The translations under genes were made by a program, and so were the position numbers. From assembly GCA_013400975.1 (NCBI GenBank), contig WBMZ01008618.1:434001-498000 (forward strand): a stretch of 64,000 nt of DNA, read 5' to 3'. The notes beneath the pieces were generated by a model that searched no databases, was not told where the DNA came from, and worked only from the letters and a program-made list of their open reading frames with translations. Below are positions 11,761 through 26,400 of this stretch, piece by piece; position 1 is the first letter of the stretch, and each line of letters begins with the position of its first letter. This DNA comes from Atrichornis clamosus. Lineage: Eukaryota > Chordata > Aves > Passeriformes > Menuridae.

Positions 11761-14700
11761 GATTGGAGAAAAGCTTTAATGCAGGGCCACAGATTAATAA
11801 TAGTTATCAAAGCTCCTTTTTAAAATGGATAGCAACAAAGGATATACACAGAGACTGCACTTAAAATTGAAACTGCATTACAAAATTACTTTTTCCATTT
11901 ATATATAAATTATGCATCTGAACAGAAGTGTTAATAATTTAAGTTGCTCAGCTAACATCAGACCTTAATTAGTCTTTAGTATATCTGTAAAGTAAAAATA
12001 CGTTGATTAGAACATGTAAATTTATTATTTGCCTTTTCAATTTTTAGTACCAAGTGAAATTTTGGGGTTGGTTTGCTTCGGGAGTTTAGGCATCCCATTC
12101 ACAATGCATACTTGATATTTTGTTGTTATTTTCTCTTACAGACAACAAATGCGAATGAACAAAAAGAAATATTTGAACAAATTCCGAATTTTACTATTAA
12201 CAGTTTTTGGACATGCTTGTGACTTTCACTGTGAAAGTTCACTCTGAGTGAATGTAGTAAAGATTTGCTGCCATGGAACTGGCCGTGAGGAAATAGTCTG
12301 GGGCAAAACAACCCAGCTGAATCAGAAGAAAAACCCCAGGTTCAACAATACTGGGGAAATAATGATGATGGAAAAAAGGCACTGAGCTAAAAACTGAAAA
12401 AGTGTTTCGAAAGTTACTTCCTCTGCCTTCACAAACAGAGTTAACCCAATAGTCACATGCTCCTTCTTCACTTTCTGACCAACAAGAGATGCATTAGCTC
12501 CTTGCAGTGGACCTTCTTTTATTTACATATCCCCTATTTCTAACTGGTCCTTATTCAACTTTGAGTTTTATCTGAGGGTGAAGAGGGCATTAATTTAAAC
12601 CCAAATGCACAAATGTTAAGCTTTGCAAGAACCACGGGAATGGTTCAATAAGAAAAGTTGAGAGCAGACCTGCTCTTCGTATGGTTAGAAAGTTGAGCAT
12701 GGGGCTAATAAATATGAGTACAGAGGCAGTGCCTGTGTCACTGCAGTGCCCCAACTTGGGACTTCCAGCCACTGCAGAATGGTGCCTGGGCATCCCAGGG
12801 GACCAGTGAGGTGTGGGCACATCTGAAGATGATGAAGGACCTCAGAAGTGTTGTGGACGGGCACAGCTGGTCCTGCCATCCTCAGAAAGATCACCAGCTG
12901 CTGGGGATGAGGCCCCTAAGCTGTGACAGTGGTGATGCTGAATGTCTCTACTGTTAAAGGCTCAGCCAGGTCAGGCACTGGAGCCTGATCCTGCATCCCT
13001 GCAGACACAGCATTGTCCCAGATTCATTTTGCATTTTCATGTTGGCTCAGCTGGGCCGGGTCCTTTCTGCTGCCCCTCCAGGTGGGACTGTGGCTCTGAG
13101 AGCCTCAAGTCCATTTTCTGTTTTCCTCTTTGCAGTCAGTCCTGCAGGTTTTCCTCCCTTGGAAGCAGCTTCTTCCACAGCATCCAGAAATACATTTGGG
13201 GTTTCGGGTTTTTTTTCACTTTGTACATCTAAGATATTTCTGTGGACTCGTGAGTTGTGTTCTTCAGTACAAAGTCCTTCTTGGTGAACCATAAGAGGCT
13301 TTGTCTCCCAGCCCTGCTTCACCCACTACTGGTACTGCTGCATTTTCACAGATTAATTTTTCATCTTCTGCTTTCAGTACCTTTTTTCCCAGCAGTTTTG
13401 AAAAGACATGACTATAGAAAGTGTCTGGATACTGCTCTGCCAGTTTAAAAGTATATTTCATCTCTTTAGTGCCTGACTTTCTTCCCAAAATGTGAAAATT
13501 ACAGAAACACCCCACACACCCCTCAATAACTGTGTTCCTCTGTTGAAGAATATGGATGTGTACATACAGAAATACATCTGTAAGTGAGGAAATGAGCTGC
13601 ACTCATACATAGTGTGTGAGGATGAAGTTTTCTAAACTAAATTCTCCTTGACAGAAGAAGTCCAGCTTCAGAGAAAAAAAAGGAACAGAAACTGTTAACA
13701 CAAAGCTGCCAGGATTTCCATGCAAATTATGAAGAGGAAGAGCAACTATTAGCATCCAAATGAGAGAAAACTGCCAGTCTTCATCATCTAGAGACAAACT
13801 TTTTAATTTGAAGATTTTGCTAGAAAGTTTCCAAACAGCAAATACGTCCCTTTACCAATGTCTACCTTCATTCATAATGCCCAGCTTCACAAATAAACAT
13901 TCTGAAGCCATGAGACACCAATCATCTAGTCAGCAGAGTCCTGTGACTTTGCTGAACTCCCACGTTACAGCGAAATTCAGATGCAGTCTAACACTAGAGG
14001 ACCTCAGCTCTCAGGAAAAAAAAAAAGAAAGATGTACATATCTTCTCCTAAATTACAGGAAAGATATGATATCTGCCTCATCAAACAGCACAGAGATCCT
14101 AGAGGCTGAGCTATTGCAGTTAATGAGGCAGTCTCAGAGCAAGTACCCTAACCTAAGAGGTCAAAAACTGAAAATGTGCCTATAATTTGCAAAGTTTTTA
14201 ATTTAATGTTTCAATTAAAACCCCTCCCTCGCATGTCTCTTGCAGATCAGGGCACTTTGATCCACTCAGGGGACGAACAGGCGGCACCTCTGTCCTACAT
14301 GAGCAGGTCCCTCGTGCCGTGCCAGCCTGGCAGTGGAAACCTGGATCTGGGGAAAACCCAACTGCAGACGTGTTCTTGAAAAACCCAGAGGCTGTCCTTG
14401 CCAGTGTTGACAAATGTCTGACTGAAGAGTTCCCTTGGGAGGCTGCTTTGCTTCCTCTCCCAGGCTTAATGGAGGTTATTAACAAAATGCGCTTTTTGTT
14501 GCTTTTGTCCCCGGATTTAACCCTTTGCTTCCCTGACAGCACTCCTTACCCAAGCGTCAGGGATTTTCCCCCAAGCCCAGTCACAAAGTCTCTGCTATAG
14601 AGCAATCCTAAACCAGCAGGCAGCATTTTGGGGATCGGTCTGTACCCTTGAGGGGGGCATTTTCTCACTCTCCAAAGCTGAAGGGTGAGGCCCCATTGTG

Positions 14701-16584
14701 GCCATCCCCAGCACTCTGCCAGAGCTGCTCAGCTCCACAGGGTGACAAACGTGAGCCCTCACCTACATGTGAGTCACAGTCACATCCACCACTGCCACTC
14801 GCAGCGGCCAGGGGATCCAGCACACCTCCAAAACTGCTCCCAGCCTTCACAGCTCAATTATGCATCACCTATTTCTATTGTTTGTATCGAATGTATTGCT
14901 GCAAAATTTCACATGTTCCCTCCTGCCCTTTCTTTGGAGGAACAGTGAATAACCATCTCCTGGGCACACTCTCCACGTTGTCTTATGATTTTGAGAGATC
15001 TATTTCTTTCCTTTTCCTTTTTCCAACGAGAGGACCTTAACCTGTTTAGTCTGCCTTCACAGGGAAGTCACGTGGGTTCTCCTGAAGCTATTTGGTCTAA
15101 TGGATTTCACTGAAATTTCCCTAAACCCAAAAAATGCAATGCTGTGCTGAAACCAGATATGACAAATGCCATATGCCCAAGAGGAAGTTTTGTTCATAGA
15201 AAGCTGTGAGTTCCGGGAAGAAAAGGGAAGGAAGATTACAACGGATGCTGCATTTCAACATATCAAAAATGTTTATGGTTTCTTCTGCAATTTCCCATCT
15301 TTGTTGTGTGTCCTAAGCACAACATAGTAATTTTCAGTTCTTCTACAGTTCAAATTAATATCTCCACGGGCCTGTTTTAATTAGCAAGAACAATTTTTTC
15401 AAAAACTATTACATCTAGCAAAGTTACAGTGAAATTAACACTTGTGACACTATGATCTTACCGAAATAAATGCTCTGACCAGAAACTATGCTTTAACTAC
15501 AGACAGAATCTCATTTGCAATCCTGGTTTGGGACAGAGCACTTATGTTTTAAACCATTTCTGATTAAAAGTTCTTGCTAGACTTAGATGATGAAAAAATC
15601 ATACATTTTTAAAACTAATTTGATGAGATGGAGCAGCTAAGATTAAAATTCAGGATTGGACACATACCTATGACTAATTATAATTTACACCTCCAAATTG
15701 TTTTAATAAATATGTAATGCTGAAAGACAGATACTGTTGCTGGGCATTTAATTTTTATATATATTGGATAAGTTATTTAAATTATTTACTTAAATTTTTA
15801 GCAGCTGAGCTATATCTTGTTCACACATTCTTTCAAATCCCAATCTTTTCTAAGGAAAGCTGCATCTAAAGATCCTGGAGACATCAGACGCAGGGAGAGG
15901 AGGAAGTTTGAGGACAGCAAGTGAGACATCCAATTTTAGGCATTTAATTCAAGTGACGTGGCCCAGCACCCCTCCCCCTGCAAAAAGGACAAGCTGAGGT
16001 CCCTGTGACTGAGGAGGGCACTCAGCCACCTTGGACACATTTGCATGGATTAATTCAAATAAAACACATCACGGAGCCCCGTGAAACACTCAGAGACAAA
16101 TAAATGAGAAACAGGTATTAGGATGAAACTGAGCCCCTTGCTCATCTGTCCCTCATTTTGTTAATTAATCTTTTGCTTTGCAGCCGTGCCGGCAATTCCT
16201 TCCCACAGGAAGCGTGGGAGCCTGGTGTGAGCACATCCCACACAGAGCTCCAGGGAAACCGGAGCGAGCCAACCTCGGAGCCAGATCCTCCAGGCAGGGC
16301 CCTTCCCCACTGCCACGGGAGTTACTGCAGCTTCAGAATTATTTCAGAAGTGCATTAAGAGAGCTCGTTTTACCTTGGAGCACTATTAGGAGGTTGCCAT
16401 GCCATTGACTCCATTTTCTGGGCAGAGTGGATTAATTGCCTTTGTTAAGTTATCATTACGGAGGGAAAAAAATTACTCTCACTGGGAATATCTCCCCCAG
16501 GCAACACCAAGTTATCTTACAATCTCCTAACTTGTTCATTTACTGGTAGAAACTTCATCATTTTCCCCTAATTTATATACACTC
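11761..16584. other. Intronic sequence, no gene seen
   Basis: Unique sequence of variable composition, with more GC around 12700-13100, 14230-14850 and 16180-16330. Overlapping frames of 60-141 codons occur on both strands. Two adjacent minus-strand frames at 13047-13602 were examined and match nothing I know. Confidence 0.5.
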
Positions 16585-16611
16585 ATATATATAATATATA
16601 TATATATATAT
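16585..16611. repeat. AT dinucleotide microsatellite (interrupted)
   Basis: An alternating AT/TA run broken by one extra A near 16593. It is low complexity and likely length-variable. Confidence 0.9.
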
Positions 16612-19600
16612 TCCAGACCAAATGACAGATGTCTTGTCCAATATCTAGCAGCCCATCAGGGTTAGTAACAGGAGCTTTAAGCCATGGAAAACTACAAATC
16701 TCATTTTCCCAGTAGAATATGGCTTTATTTCCAGCCTTGAAAGGCCATGAAATGATAGGCTATAAATTGCATGTTTTAATATCTATTTATAGGTACTTCT
16801 ATGGTGCACATCTCTGTATAAAAAAACTTTCTGATCTCTAAAGTTCTAAAATATATTACTGTCCTCTACTTTCAAGGTCTTTTTAGAGGAAGTCAGCGAT
16901 CTAAAGGAGCAATGATTTGCAAATGGCAGGGATCTGTACAACATGGATAAATTAATGCCAAAGAACCAAAATGCTCCCTCTGGACATGACACTCTGTTAC
17001 AGACATTGTCCACACCAGCATCATTTTCAGATTACTTATCCCATTAATAACTCATGAAAAGGAAACAAAGCAGGTGATGAGGACAGGGGATGTGATGAGT
17101 GTGTGGAGCAGAAATCAGTTCCCTGTGCTCCCTGTCTCCTGTACAACACTGATGTACAATCTGTCACTCAGGATTAACAAGATAAGAAACAGCAAAGTGT
17201 TTCCTGCCACCACTTTTTCTGCAAAAGAGCACAAGTGTGTGAACACGTGTGAAGGATAATTATACTGAACATTATTTGCAGGAGGCACTTGCTGGCTTGT
17301 GCCTCTGCATCTCCAGCAAACCCTGTTTGCTCCAGCTCTGTACACACAGCAGTGACCCACGGTGGGGAGAGCTCCAGATACCAACCCAAACACTGAGCAA
17401 ACTTTCTTCCTGAAATCAATATTTGTGCTAAGTCTCAGGAGTTTCTCTTGGACTGGGGATCACGCAAGCCAGAGAGGAACTGGAGAAGCAGAAATGCGTG
17501 GGTACTGTCAGAGCCGTTAGGAGCAGGCAGCTCCTTCTGGCAGGAATTACCTTCAAGCCCCTTGTTGCAGCCCTGGAGCCCTGCTGCCCATGAAGATGGC
17601 TTTTCCTGGGTCCCAAGGCTGTGTACCAGGGATAAGCACTGTGGAGCCATCCTGCAGGAGACTGGAGCATCAGCCCAGCTGGGCTGCACGTTTCCACTTC
17701 CATTCCCTCATGCAGCACCACCAGAAGCAACTCTGCAACAAAAACCATTGCATTGCCAGAAGGAGGGGTGTCAGGGGGCACCTTGGCCTTTGCAGGAAGT
17801 CTAAAAGCCACCAGAAGCGAGGCTGGCTCTAAGAGCAGCTAATGAGAGCTGGGGACTGGGCTTATTCCTCTTTGCCTCACCAGGGCAGTTGTTCCAGATC
17901 TGTGTTTGTGACCAAAGCAAGGGGCAGTGGCAGTGCTTCAGTGGCAGAACCATGCACACAAGACAACGACAGATGCAGAGTTGATTTGAGAACTTCAAAT
18001 GACATTCTTTTCCCCATTTTTTTTATATTAACACAGGCCTGAGCAGAATACTTAATGTTGGTACACACAGCTACCACAGCATAAGATTTATGATTATTTT
18101 CGTAACATAGGCCTTGTCAGGGATTTTTGATTTGATTTTGGTTGGATTATCTATTGCAATGCCAATAACGTTTCACAGTTTTTTAGGATGCAATGCAGTC
18201 AAGGCTGGTGGAAAGCAGGGACAGACCCACTTAAATGCAATTTGTTAGCATCCTCGATTCTAGGAGCTGCTCCCTAGGGGCAGCAAAGTTTGAAATGCTC
18301 TACAAAGGAATTTCTTAATATCTTTTTTTACGTAGACAACTACTTCCATTAATTATTTGAATAAGATTTAAGTGAGATGAAAGGCTCTGCTCTGCCTTTG
18401 ATGTGAACACATAACTATCATTAACATTTTATTATTAATGGGAGCTGGGCACACACAGTGGGAAGAATAGATCCCCTCTTATTTTAAGCTAAAGCTTTGC
18501 CTCTTTTCTCCAGTTTCTTTCACCTCTAATAACTAACCCAAGGTGTGACCAGCTGGACACACACCTCAGTCATGCTGACAGCCACAAGGCAGCCCTGCAG
18601 TGCTGGGAAGCATTTGCCAGCCCCCAGTACAGAGGTGACAGACTGGCTTCCACTGAAGTTTCAGGTTTTGAGTAACAGCCTCATGTACTTACTGTGGGGA
18701 TCACATTTTGCCTGGCTGACCCCTGCACACCTCGATGGAAAGTTTAGGTATTAATTTGTCTGTTACTTTTGCATTCTAGAACCACAAAAAAATCCCCAGA
18801 CCTTCTCCCCTGGAGACCTTTTTGTTAGGAGTTAGGTACCAGCTGCCCATCTGAACCTCAGGAAGCATTTATCCCCTGTGAAGGTCTTACCCAGAGAAGG
18901 AAATTGGACTACAAACAAGACAGGGAAATTTGCTGCAGAAAAAATATTTAGTCTAGAGAGAGCTACATTGTAGTGGTGTAACTCTGGCAATCCAAGTATT
19001 TTACTATACTATTGCACACCTACTGGTGTGGACAGGCTGTGGATTTGAGACAGGCATGAAACCTTAGGGCAAAATTAAAGGGTATAAGCTTTGGAAAAAT
19101 GATACTATTGCATGAGTAGGGCTACCAACTCAGGGGTTTGGTCAGGTCTTAAGCAAGATCCAGCTTCCCCTAACAAAAATACATTTTCTCATTCCATAAC
19201 TATGGTTTAGATAAGGAGATAGTGCTTTCTTTATCTGAAATACTATGTGAACAAATTAATGAAGCTACCAGAAACTTAACTTTTTCATTTCCAGACTATA
19301 TCATTTTAACTGTCCTGATTTTATGGTGCATTAATGTTGTTGTTGGCATTTATATGGCATATTAATTACATTGCACTCAGTTATTTTCTCTGCTAAACTT
19401 AAAAGGTCATATCCTTTGTGTATACTTTTCTATATGGAAATTTGATTTCTTTAGCATACCAAATAGGAGCTAAATCAAGGAAATAATGTATTTTCTATGA
19501 AACGAGTAAATAGTATTCAGTGAAAGGACAGTTAATCTACAGGCTTGTTGTGAATGTTTGAGCAATGGAATTAATGTTTTATTCTATTTCCTGCAGCTGC

Positions 19601-22600
19601 AGAGGAGCTGTGCAGCTCCTGTACACCGCACACGTTCTGCCAGTGCCAGGAATGCTTATACCTGAAAGAAAAAAATAAGGGAGTGTATACAGCTTTCTAT
19701 GTGCACAGTCTTATGCACAGTATAGAAATACTTTCCCCAAAAAGATGGCAGCATAGAAGACATCTGATATACTACAGGCTATTAAGTTGTCACTAAGTCC
19801 ACACTGTATATCTTCCCCCGAGTACAATTCTTGGATGTTTACCTTTTTTTAAAAAATGGTTATATTTTACCCCAAAAAAATTTCCTGCAAAAATGAAGAT
19901 CAATGGGGTGAATGGAGAATTGTAAATAGACAAAGTAGAAAAAACAGCCAATGCATAAAAGTTTTTGACAACAGCTTGGGCAATGATTTTGCTCAGAGAT
20001 GAGGCCATTTCATCATGAAAAGTTTTTACACCAGGAAAATATTCATTGTGCTAGGGACCTGCTATACAGCATTTTTCACAGATTTCCTTTGTCCCATGAG
20101 CTGACATGACACTAGTATGAATTGCAACAATAATGTGCTTTTTGACTCCTAAATTTCAGAAGATCAACAGCACTCTGCTGCCGTGGTTGGGTTTGTGTAG
20201 GGAGCTGTCAAGAGAGCAGAGGCCCTGTGATCTGGATACTTGGTCGTTGGAGGAATGATCCCTGAAATCCACAGCAATTGTGTTTGAGGGAGGCAGCAGG
20301 ATGCAGGCTGCTGGCAGCTCCTATGGGATGTCACACCTGTGGGCACAAACACTCTGTCCAGGGTCAGGGGATGTGTGTGTGCCCCCATTTCTGTAGCTAC
20401 AGAAATCCCTCTGATCTAACACAGGGACACATTCCATCTCAGCCACAAAATGGACAAGAACACGAGAGAGATGCACAGGACAGCAGCAGCACAGCCAGGG
20501 GACAGCGTGCAGAGCTGTGACGGGACAGTGCCAGCACCTCGTGCAGAGCCAGGGCTGCCTCTGCCTCCCTGCCCCTCATCCAGACACCGACATTCTCAGC
20601 CCCTCCAGGATCTGGGAACTGCCCCTCCACCAACAAACACCACCACAACACGAACTAATTGCATCACAGTGTGATAACACTACTGGTGCTCTGCTGGAAA
20701 CTGGGCTTAAGAGCGCAGTAAGTTACTCACAGACCTGATCCACCAGGAGGATCAACAAGGCTTTGCAATATTTAGGTGTCTGACTTGAGACAACATCTGA
20801 AAAACATTTCTTTTGGCTTTTCAGTGGCTGAATTTCCACCAGCCATGAAACATTACACTAGTGCCTGGTGCTTTGCAGAAGGCACTGTGCAGCTGCCACT
20901 ACAGCCCTGCTGCTGTTGCAGCTGTGCATTGCCCAGTGCAGCTGCTGGGTCTCCCTGGGACGTGCTCAGTACCAAAGCCATGAGGAGAGGTGCACCAGGG
21001 CTGTGTTAGCATGGCCATTCCCCACCATACACTATTTTTCAGGCAGTTTCAGACCTCAGCACCATCACATTGTGAGGGGCAGGTACACGTGGAGGGGTGT
21101 CTAAGGTAGTTGGCACCGTAGCTCTTAACTACTTGAGTTTCCCTTAAGCAAAGGAAATTACACCTAAAAATTCTCTGGAGAGAGAACACATATTCCTGTC
21201 AAAATAGCACCCATCCTGCAGGGCAGCAAATTGCACCTCTTCACTCCAAGAGGTGGGGAAGTCAGGAAAGAAAGATTAATACCATGAACTCAGGTTTCCT
21301 CAGGCCTCCTTATTTTTTTTCCTTCTTATGACAAGCTGAGTGATTTTTTTCTATTTCTGCTAAAATAAAGAGGAAGTTAAGGCTTCAATTAAAAAAACAA
21401 CTATGAATTAGAAAGCAAATAGAAAATATGACATATATATTAAAACCTAGGCAAGCACACTGAGCTACAGCATTTCTTCAACAGCTTGGGCTTTTTAAAT
21501 ATATATCCTTTGGAGAGGGTGGTTCCATCCTATCACAACAAATATCTTGAAGGGCAGGAAACTGCCAGCAGTGGCAACAGCAATATATGAAATTGCTTCT
21601 CAATTCTTCATATCTCCAGTATGCCAGCAACTGTAAATCTAGCAATGTAAAAGCAGTCTGAACCCGCTGGGCTCCACTTGTGCTTATTGCACTGTGGAAT
21701 GGCCAGAAACTGGAAGTGAATATATAACTTAGGGACCATGCTTGTGCCTGGCTCCTCCACTTCAAGTAACTGGCATCCTCAAAAAAATCTTGGGAAAAGA
21801 TGATTGCCAGTAATGGATCCGTTTGCTCCTTTTCATTCATTTTGCACTAGGAATTTATGTTTTGTTGTGAGGCCACCTGTTCCTCTGCCATGCAGTGATG
21901 GGGGAGGAGAGGTCTAAAGCCTCCTGTTGCTAAGGACTGGGGTGTGTGATGGGAATTTCTGGGAGGCAGAACTCCCTCTGGGGCAAGATACTTCATGTTA
22001 TTGGGTTGACTTCGTTTTAACCCTGTGTTTTGGCCATGGGGCAGCAGAGTGAGGGCTGTCACACCCATCTGCTGAGTGGAAACAGCACCAGAAGCACTTC
22101 CCCTTCTTTTACAATTCATCCAGTCCTCCTGCATCCTCCAAGGATGCTCCAGAGGATTATTACTGCAGCTGAGGAAGAGGAGAAGCAGATGGCAGAAGGG
22201 ATGGGGAGAGAAGAGCCTTCTCCTGGCTGCTGAAACAGGGCTGTGACATTTAGGGGAGATGGAAGCCAGGCAGGAGGGCAGCTCCCCCAGCCCACAGCAC
22301 TCCCTCCCTCTGCGGGTGCAACTGTGCTTCAGGGGCTGTGAGCTCCACCGGGGATGAACACCCCGGCCTGCCTGGAGCAGGCAAAGCTGGGCTCTAAATG
22401 CACAGGGACTAACTAGGTCAGCAAGGCGCATGCTCGTGCTAACACACATTTAGGAACGGGCTGAAGCCCTGTTGGATGCAATGAGACTTGAGCACAAGAG
22501 CAAAGAAAGGCAGGCTCAGGGTCTTGGCCAGGCAACCACTGTGCCCCCAGGCAGCTCTGTCCAGAGCCACCAAACACACCAGCAGTCCCTGCTCTGAACC

Positions 22601-23324
22601 CAGCCAGCCAAACCCACATCGCAGGCTCCCAGGATTTCGACTTCCTCAAAGAAATAAAGAAGAGATGATGAAATTAGAAAGGACATTTCTCTTCACACTT
22701 CTGGTGGCTTATCGACATTAGAAACTTAAAATAAATTAATAATACTAGATTAGTACTACAATGGAAAAATTAATTTAATCTTTATTTAAAAAAAAAAGTT
22801 CCTTTTATGCTGTTGGTGTCACTGTGATATGAAGTGTTGAAGCATAAATCCTCCCCTCCATGAAGGCAGCATAATTGCACGCTGCGTGCTAGCTATTCTA
22901 TCCACATTGGAAATGCATCCTTAAAACATTTCAGCTAAAGCCTTGTCAGTACTAATCCTAATGCCTGATGCTGAGATGTGTATTTTATGACTGTGTATAA
23001 ATGGAAACGGAAAACCTTCATGGAGGATTACAGGGTGTAGTAATGACCTCCACAGCATTACGGCACGACGATGTTCCCAGGCGCCAAATGGGATTCTGGG
23101 ATAAAAGTGACATGTGTCTGTATAACCTTGGCACACGCTCCTGGTACACATGTACCTACCAGCTGTGGGATTGTAAACATATGTCCTTTCTAGTGAACTG
23201 AATTTTCATTTATGAGGAGGCTGAAAACAAGGAGCAAGCAGGGGAGATGGGTTTTGGCTGAGGCAGCTAATGGGCTCTAGTTTCCCCCCAGCTAGGGAAA
23301 AGACTGCTGCTGTTCTGTGCTGCC
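16612..23324. other. Intronic sequence, no gene seen
   Basis: Long unique stretch with GC-richer patches at 17430-17830, 20270-20640 and 22240-22640. The largest frame is 200 codons on the minus strand at 21847-22449. It resembles no protein family I know and overlaps a plus-strand frame. No repeat consensus was recognised. Confidence 0.5.
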
Positions 23325-23475
23325 ATGAGAGTGTGGATGGAGGGATGGCAGAGAAAACAAGAAATGGCAGCAGAATGAAATAACAGAGGAGAACAAAGCT
23401 GGAGGGGCAGGAGAGAGGAGGCAGGGAAGGAATAAAGGAGGATGGAGGAGGAGGAGAGGAAGCAGCAAAGTGCTG
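23325..23475. repeat. Purine-rich (GGA-rich) low-complexity stretch
   Basis: The plus strand is mostly A and G with many GGA and GAGG groups. Its complement yields the leucine-, serine- and proline-rich minus-strand frames here, which are compositional artefacts. Confidence 0.75.
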
Positions 23476-26400
23476 GGCATGGGGAATGCATCACCCTGCT
23501 TTCATGTTCCACCTCTCCAAGGGGACTGGCCCTCCTCTACATTTTTAGGGATGGTTTGGAGCAGAGCTGTGACTGGTCCAGCCTGCCCTGGGTTACTCCA
23601 GCCCAGTGATGGCTGTGTTTGGGATTACTCCAGAAGAAGAGGAGGAAGCACATGTGGGGACTGGGAAGCAGGGAAATAGGCGAAGTTTCTGTCATCTGTG
23701 CTCCCTAAAAACAGCCCTCACTGCCTTTTCCAACAGCAGTGAAATGGAAGTGAGATGCTTTGAAGCCTCATTTTACTTGGCCCAGTGTTACTCTAATCTA
23801 CCCTGGGGCCAGAAACACAGCTTTTCAATCTTCCAGAAAGTTGTTCTGCTGACCCTGAAATGTCAAACTGTTATAGGGGGCTGAATCCAAAATTGATTAC
23901 TTCAGAGATCAGACAATAGCCAATTTTAGAGCAATTTTTTTTTTAAGTCTTTCCTATGAACTTTAAAAAAAAAATAAGAGAAAGAGCCACTTTTGAAATA
24001 AGAGCAAGTGACCACGAGCACAGGGCTTTCTGAGACACCAGCAGAGGCTCTTTGCAGAGGAGGGAAGGCAGCACAGATGCCGGACGTGGTGTCTGCTGCC
24101 ACAGGGCAGGAGTGAGATCCCAGGGATGGGGCACACGGGGCACGTGTTTAACCCAGAACTGGCATAAAACACCGCTCAGGGGTGGATGGCCGCCTTCACT
24201 GGCTCCCAGTCTGTTTCCATCACAGCCTAGCCCTTGCAGACCTGCAGAGAGACGTGTGCCTTCTCCCTTCACCCACAGCAATTCCCAGCGCGCTGGGACT
24301 CATCCTGCGAGCTCCACTGCTGCAGCAGCCACTGCTGAGCCCACGGGGAGAGCCCCATCCCTCTGCCAAAGCCCCGCATTCCAGCTCCCCTTGAACAACC
24401 AGAAATGCCCTCAGGAAGCGTTTTGGTTCCTGTCTCCAGCTATTAACGCATCACAAACACCGTAATCTATATGTTTATACTGTAGTAAACAAGTGCTCTT
24501 GCTAAATCTCAGCAATTACAAGTGCTTCATCCTTTTCTTTAGGCAGCCAGCAATAGAAATACATTTAATTAGTTAACACCCCCTGCCAATTACAACATCT
24601 GAGGAAAGTATTGCTGAGATCGTTGGTCCTAATTATTTTAATATTCAGGAGAACCACTTTAACATAACAAGATAATTACCCATGGATAAGGGTTTATGAG
24701 AGCTGCAATCCTTTTCTTTATTTTCTACAATGCAACTGTGGGCCTAGTTAAATTTCTGGACACATTTTCAATTTAAGATTAAAAATTGTAATTTGTGAGA
24801 AATCATCAAAGCACCACATGCTGGAAGAAAAATAACTATATGCAATCTCTGTTAACACTATAGCAAAATAAATTCACTGTGTATTACATGCAATTATAAG
24901 TGGAATCTAAGGGAATTGGTTTGTTTCTGTTTAAAAAGATCTTTTCACATGTACTGAATTGATCAGTTATGAGAAATCCCCTGACTGTTCCTCATTTTAG
25001 ACAAAATATGAGTTGCCCTTTACTAATCCAGCCTGAATCTTTTTGTAACTATGTGAATCCTCCTTGCCTGCTAACAGGCAATGGGAAAGCTGAAATACCT
25101 TCTCTACTGCACATCTGAGAAATCCTTGACTCACATACCTGTTGTTTGCAGGGTGACCATCAACCAACGAGTTATTCAGCTGAGAAAAAGTTGGTCTTGG
25201 CTCCTGTTATATTTTAATACTGTATCATACCCAAAGAGATATCCCACAAGGGTTTTTCAACATGCCAAATCCCGGAAGTGTATGCATGTATTCATGTAAA
25301 AAGAGTTTGGCTGGGGCTGTTGAACAATAAACTGTGTGCTGTTCCCTCCATGCACATAAAGACAGCTTTAATTTATAGCCAGTGAAATATGTCAGCGTTT
25401 CTGGTTCTGTATTTGTACTCATGGAAGTACAGCCTGCTCACAGTGGAAGCCCATTTTCAAAGGAAATTTTCCTTTAAGAAAGTAATTTGCCCATAACTCC
25501 CCCATTATGTATTTGCTTGGTCTCTGTACAATGCACTAGTGGGAAAAATGGGAAGATGAGAGATCAGCACCATTAAATGTCTCCATTTGCTCTGTGCATA
25601 AAGAAAGCACCTGATGGCACAGCTCTTGCTCGTGAGGACAGACTGTACTGGCTTTTGGGTTGTCCCTACCCGACCATTTGAAATTATACTCAAGAGATGA
25701 ATAGCCAGGCACCCACTAAAAATAAGAGCTAATATGAGTTCCACCCCTTCCACTACTGCCACCACCAAACTTTAGAGCTAACCTTAGGTGAAAGAGGTTG
25801 GCTGCTAATTAGGTGTTTAATTATGGAGGAATACTTCAGAATTTGACAAAAAGAAAAAAAAATGCCAGCACTAGCCATTAATTTTACTCTATAATCAAAA
25901 TAATTTGAATGTATTTACCAGAATATTTGCCATTTTTACAGCCAACTACCAGAGCACACACACACAAAACCCCTGTCTGAGTAAATATATAGTAACAGAG
26001 AGGGAAAAGAAATCCACTTGATTTAGTGAAACAAACTTTGCCTTTAGCCCAACAAGTGTGCTTTAATTCAGTAGCAAGGATTATAAAAACAATGCATATC
26101 TAAACAGTGGTGATAAATTACTGAAATTAATCCAAATAATAGGCAAATGTTAAGAGCAACATATGTAGAATGATTGCAAAGTTAGATTAATTTAAAATAA
26201 ACCCCTGGAGTTATGTAACCAATTACAAAAATTGCATTTAGCAGTAAAAGAGCAATTAAAACAAAAAAAATGCCCTAACCCTAGACATTATGTGCTGGGG
26301 ACAGGACAGGGCTCATAGAGAACTTGCAGATGGGCTGGAAATGCAATTGAACAGAAAGTTTGTCTGGTTTTACTCTGTTATGGAATCAAAGTGCTCAGAT

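Noticed and set aside
21847..22449. 200-codon minus-strand frame
   Set aside because: No recognisable domain, no splice or start context, and overlapped by a plus-strand frame in a GC-richer, stop-poor patch.
23292..23512. Leucine/serine/proline-rich minus-strand frames that mimic membrane segments
   Set aside because: They arise from the purine-rich low-complexity stretch on the other strand.
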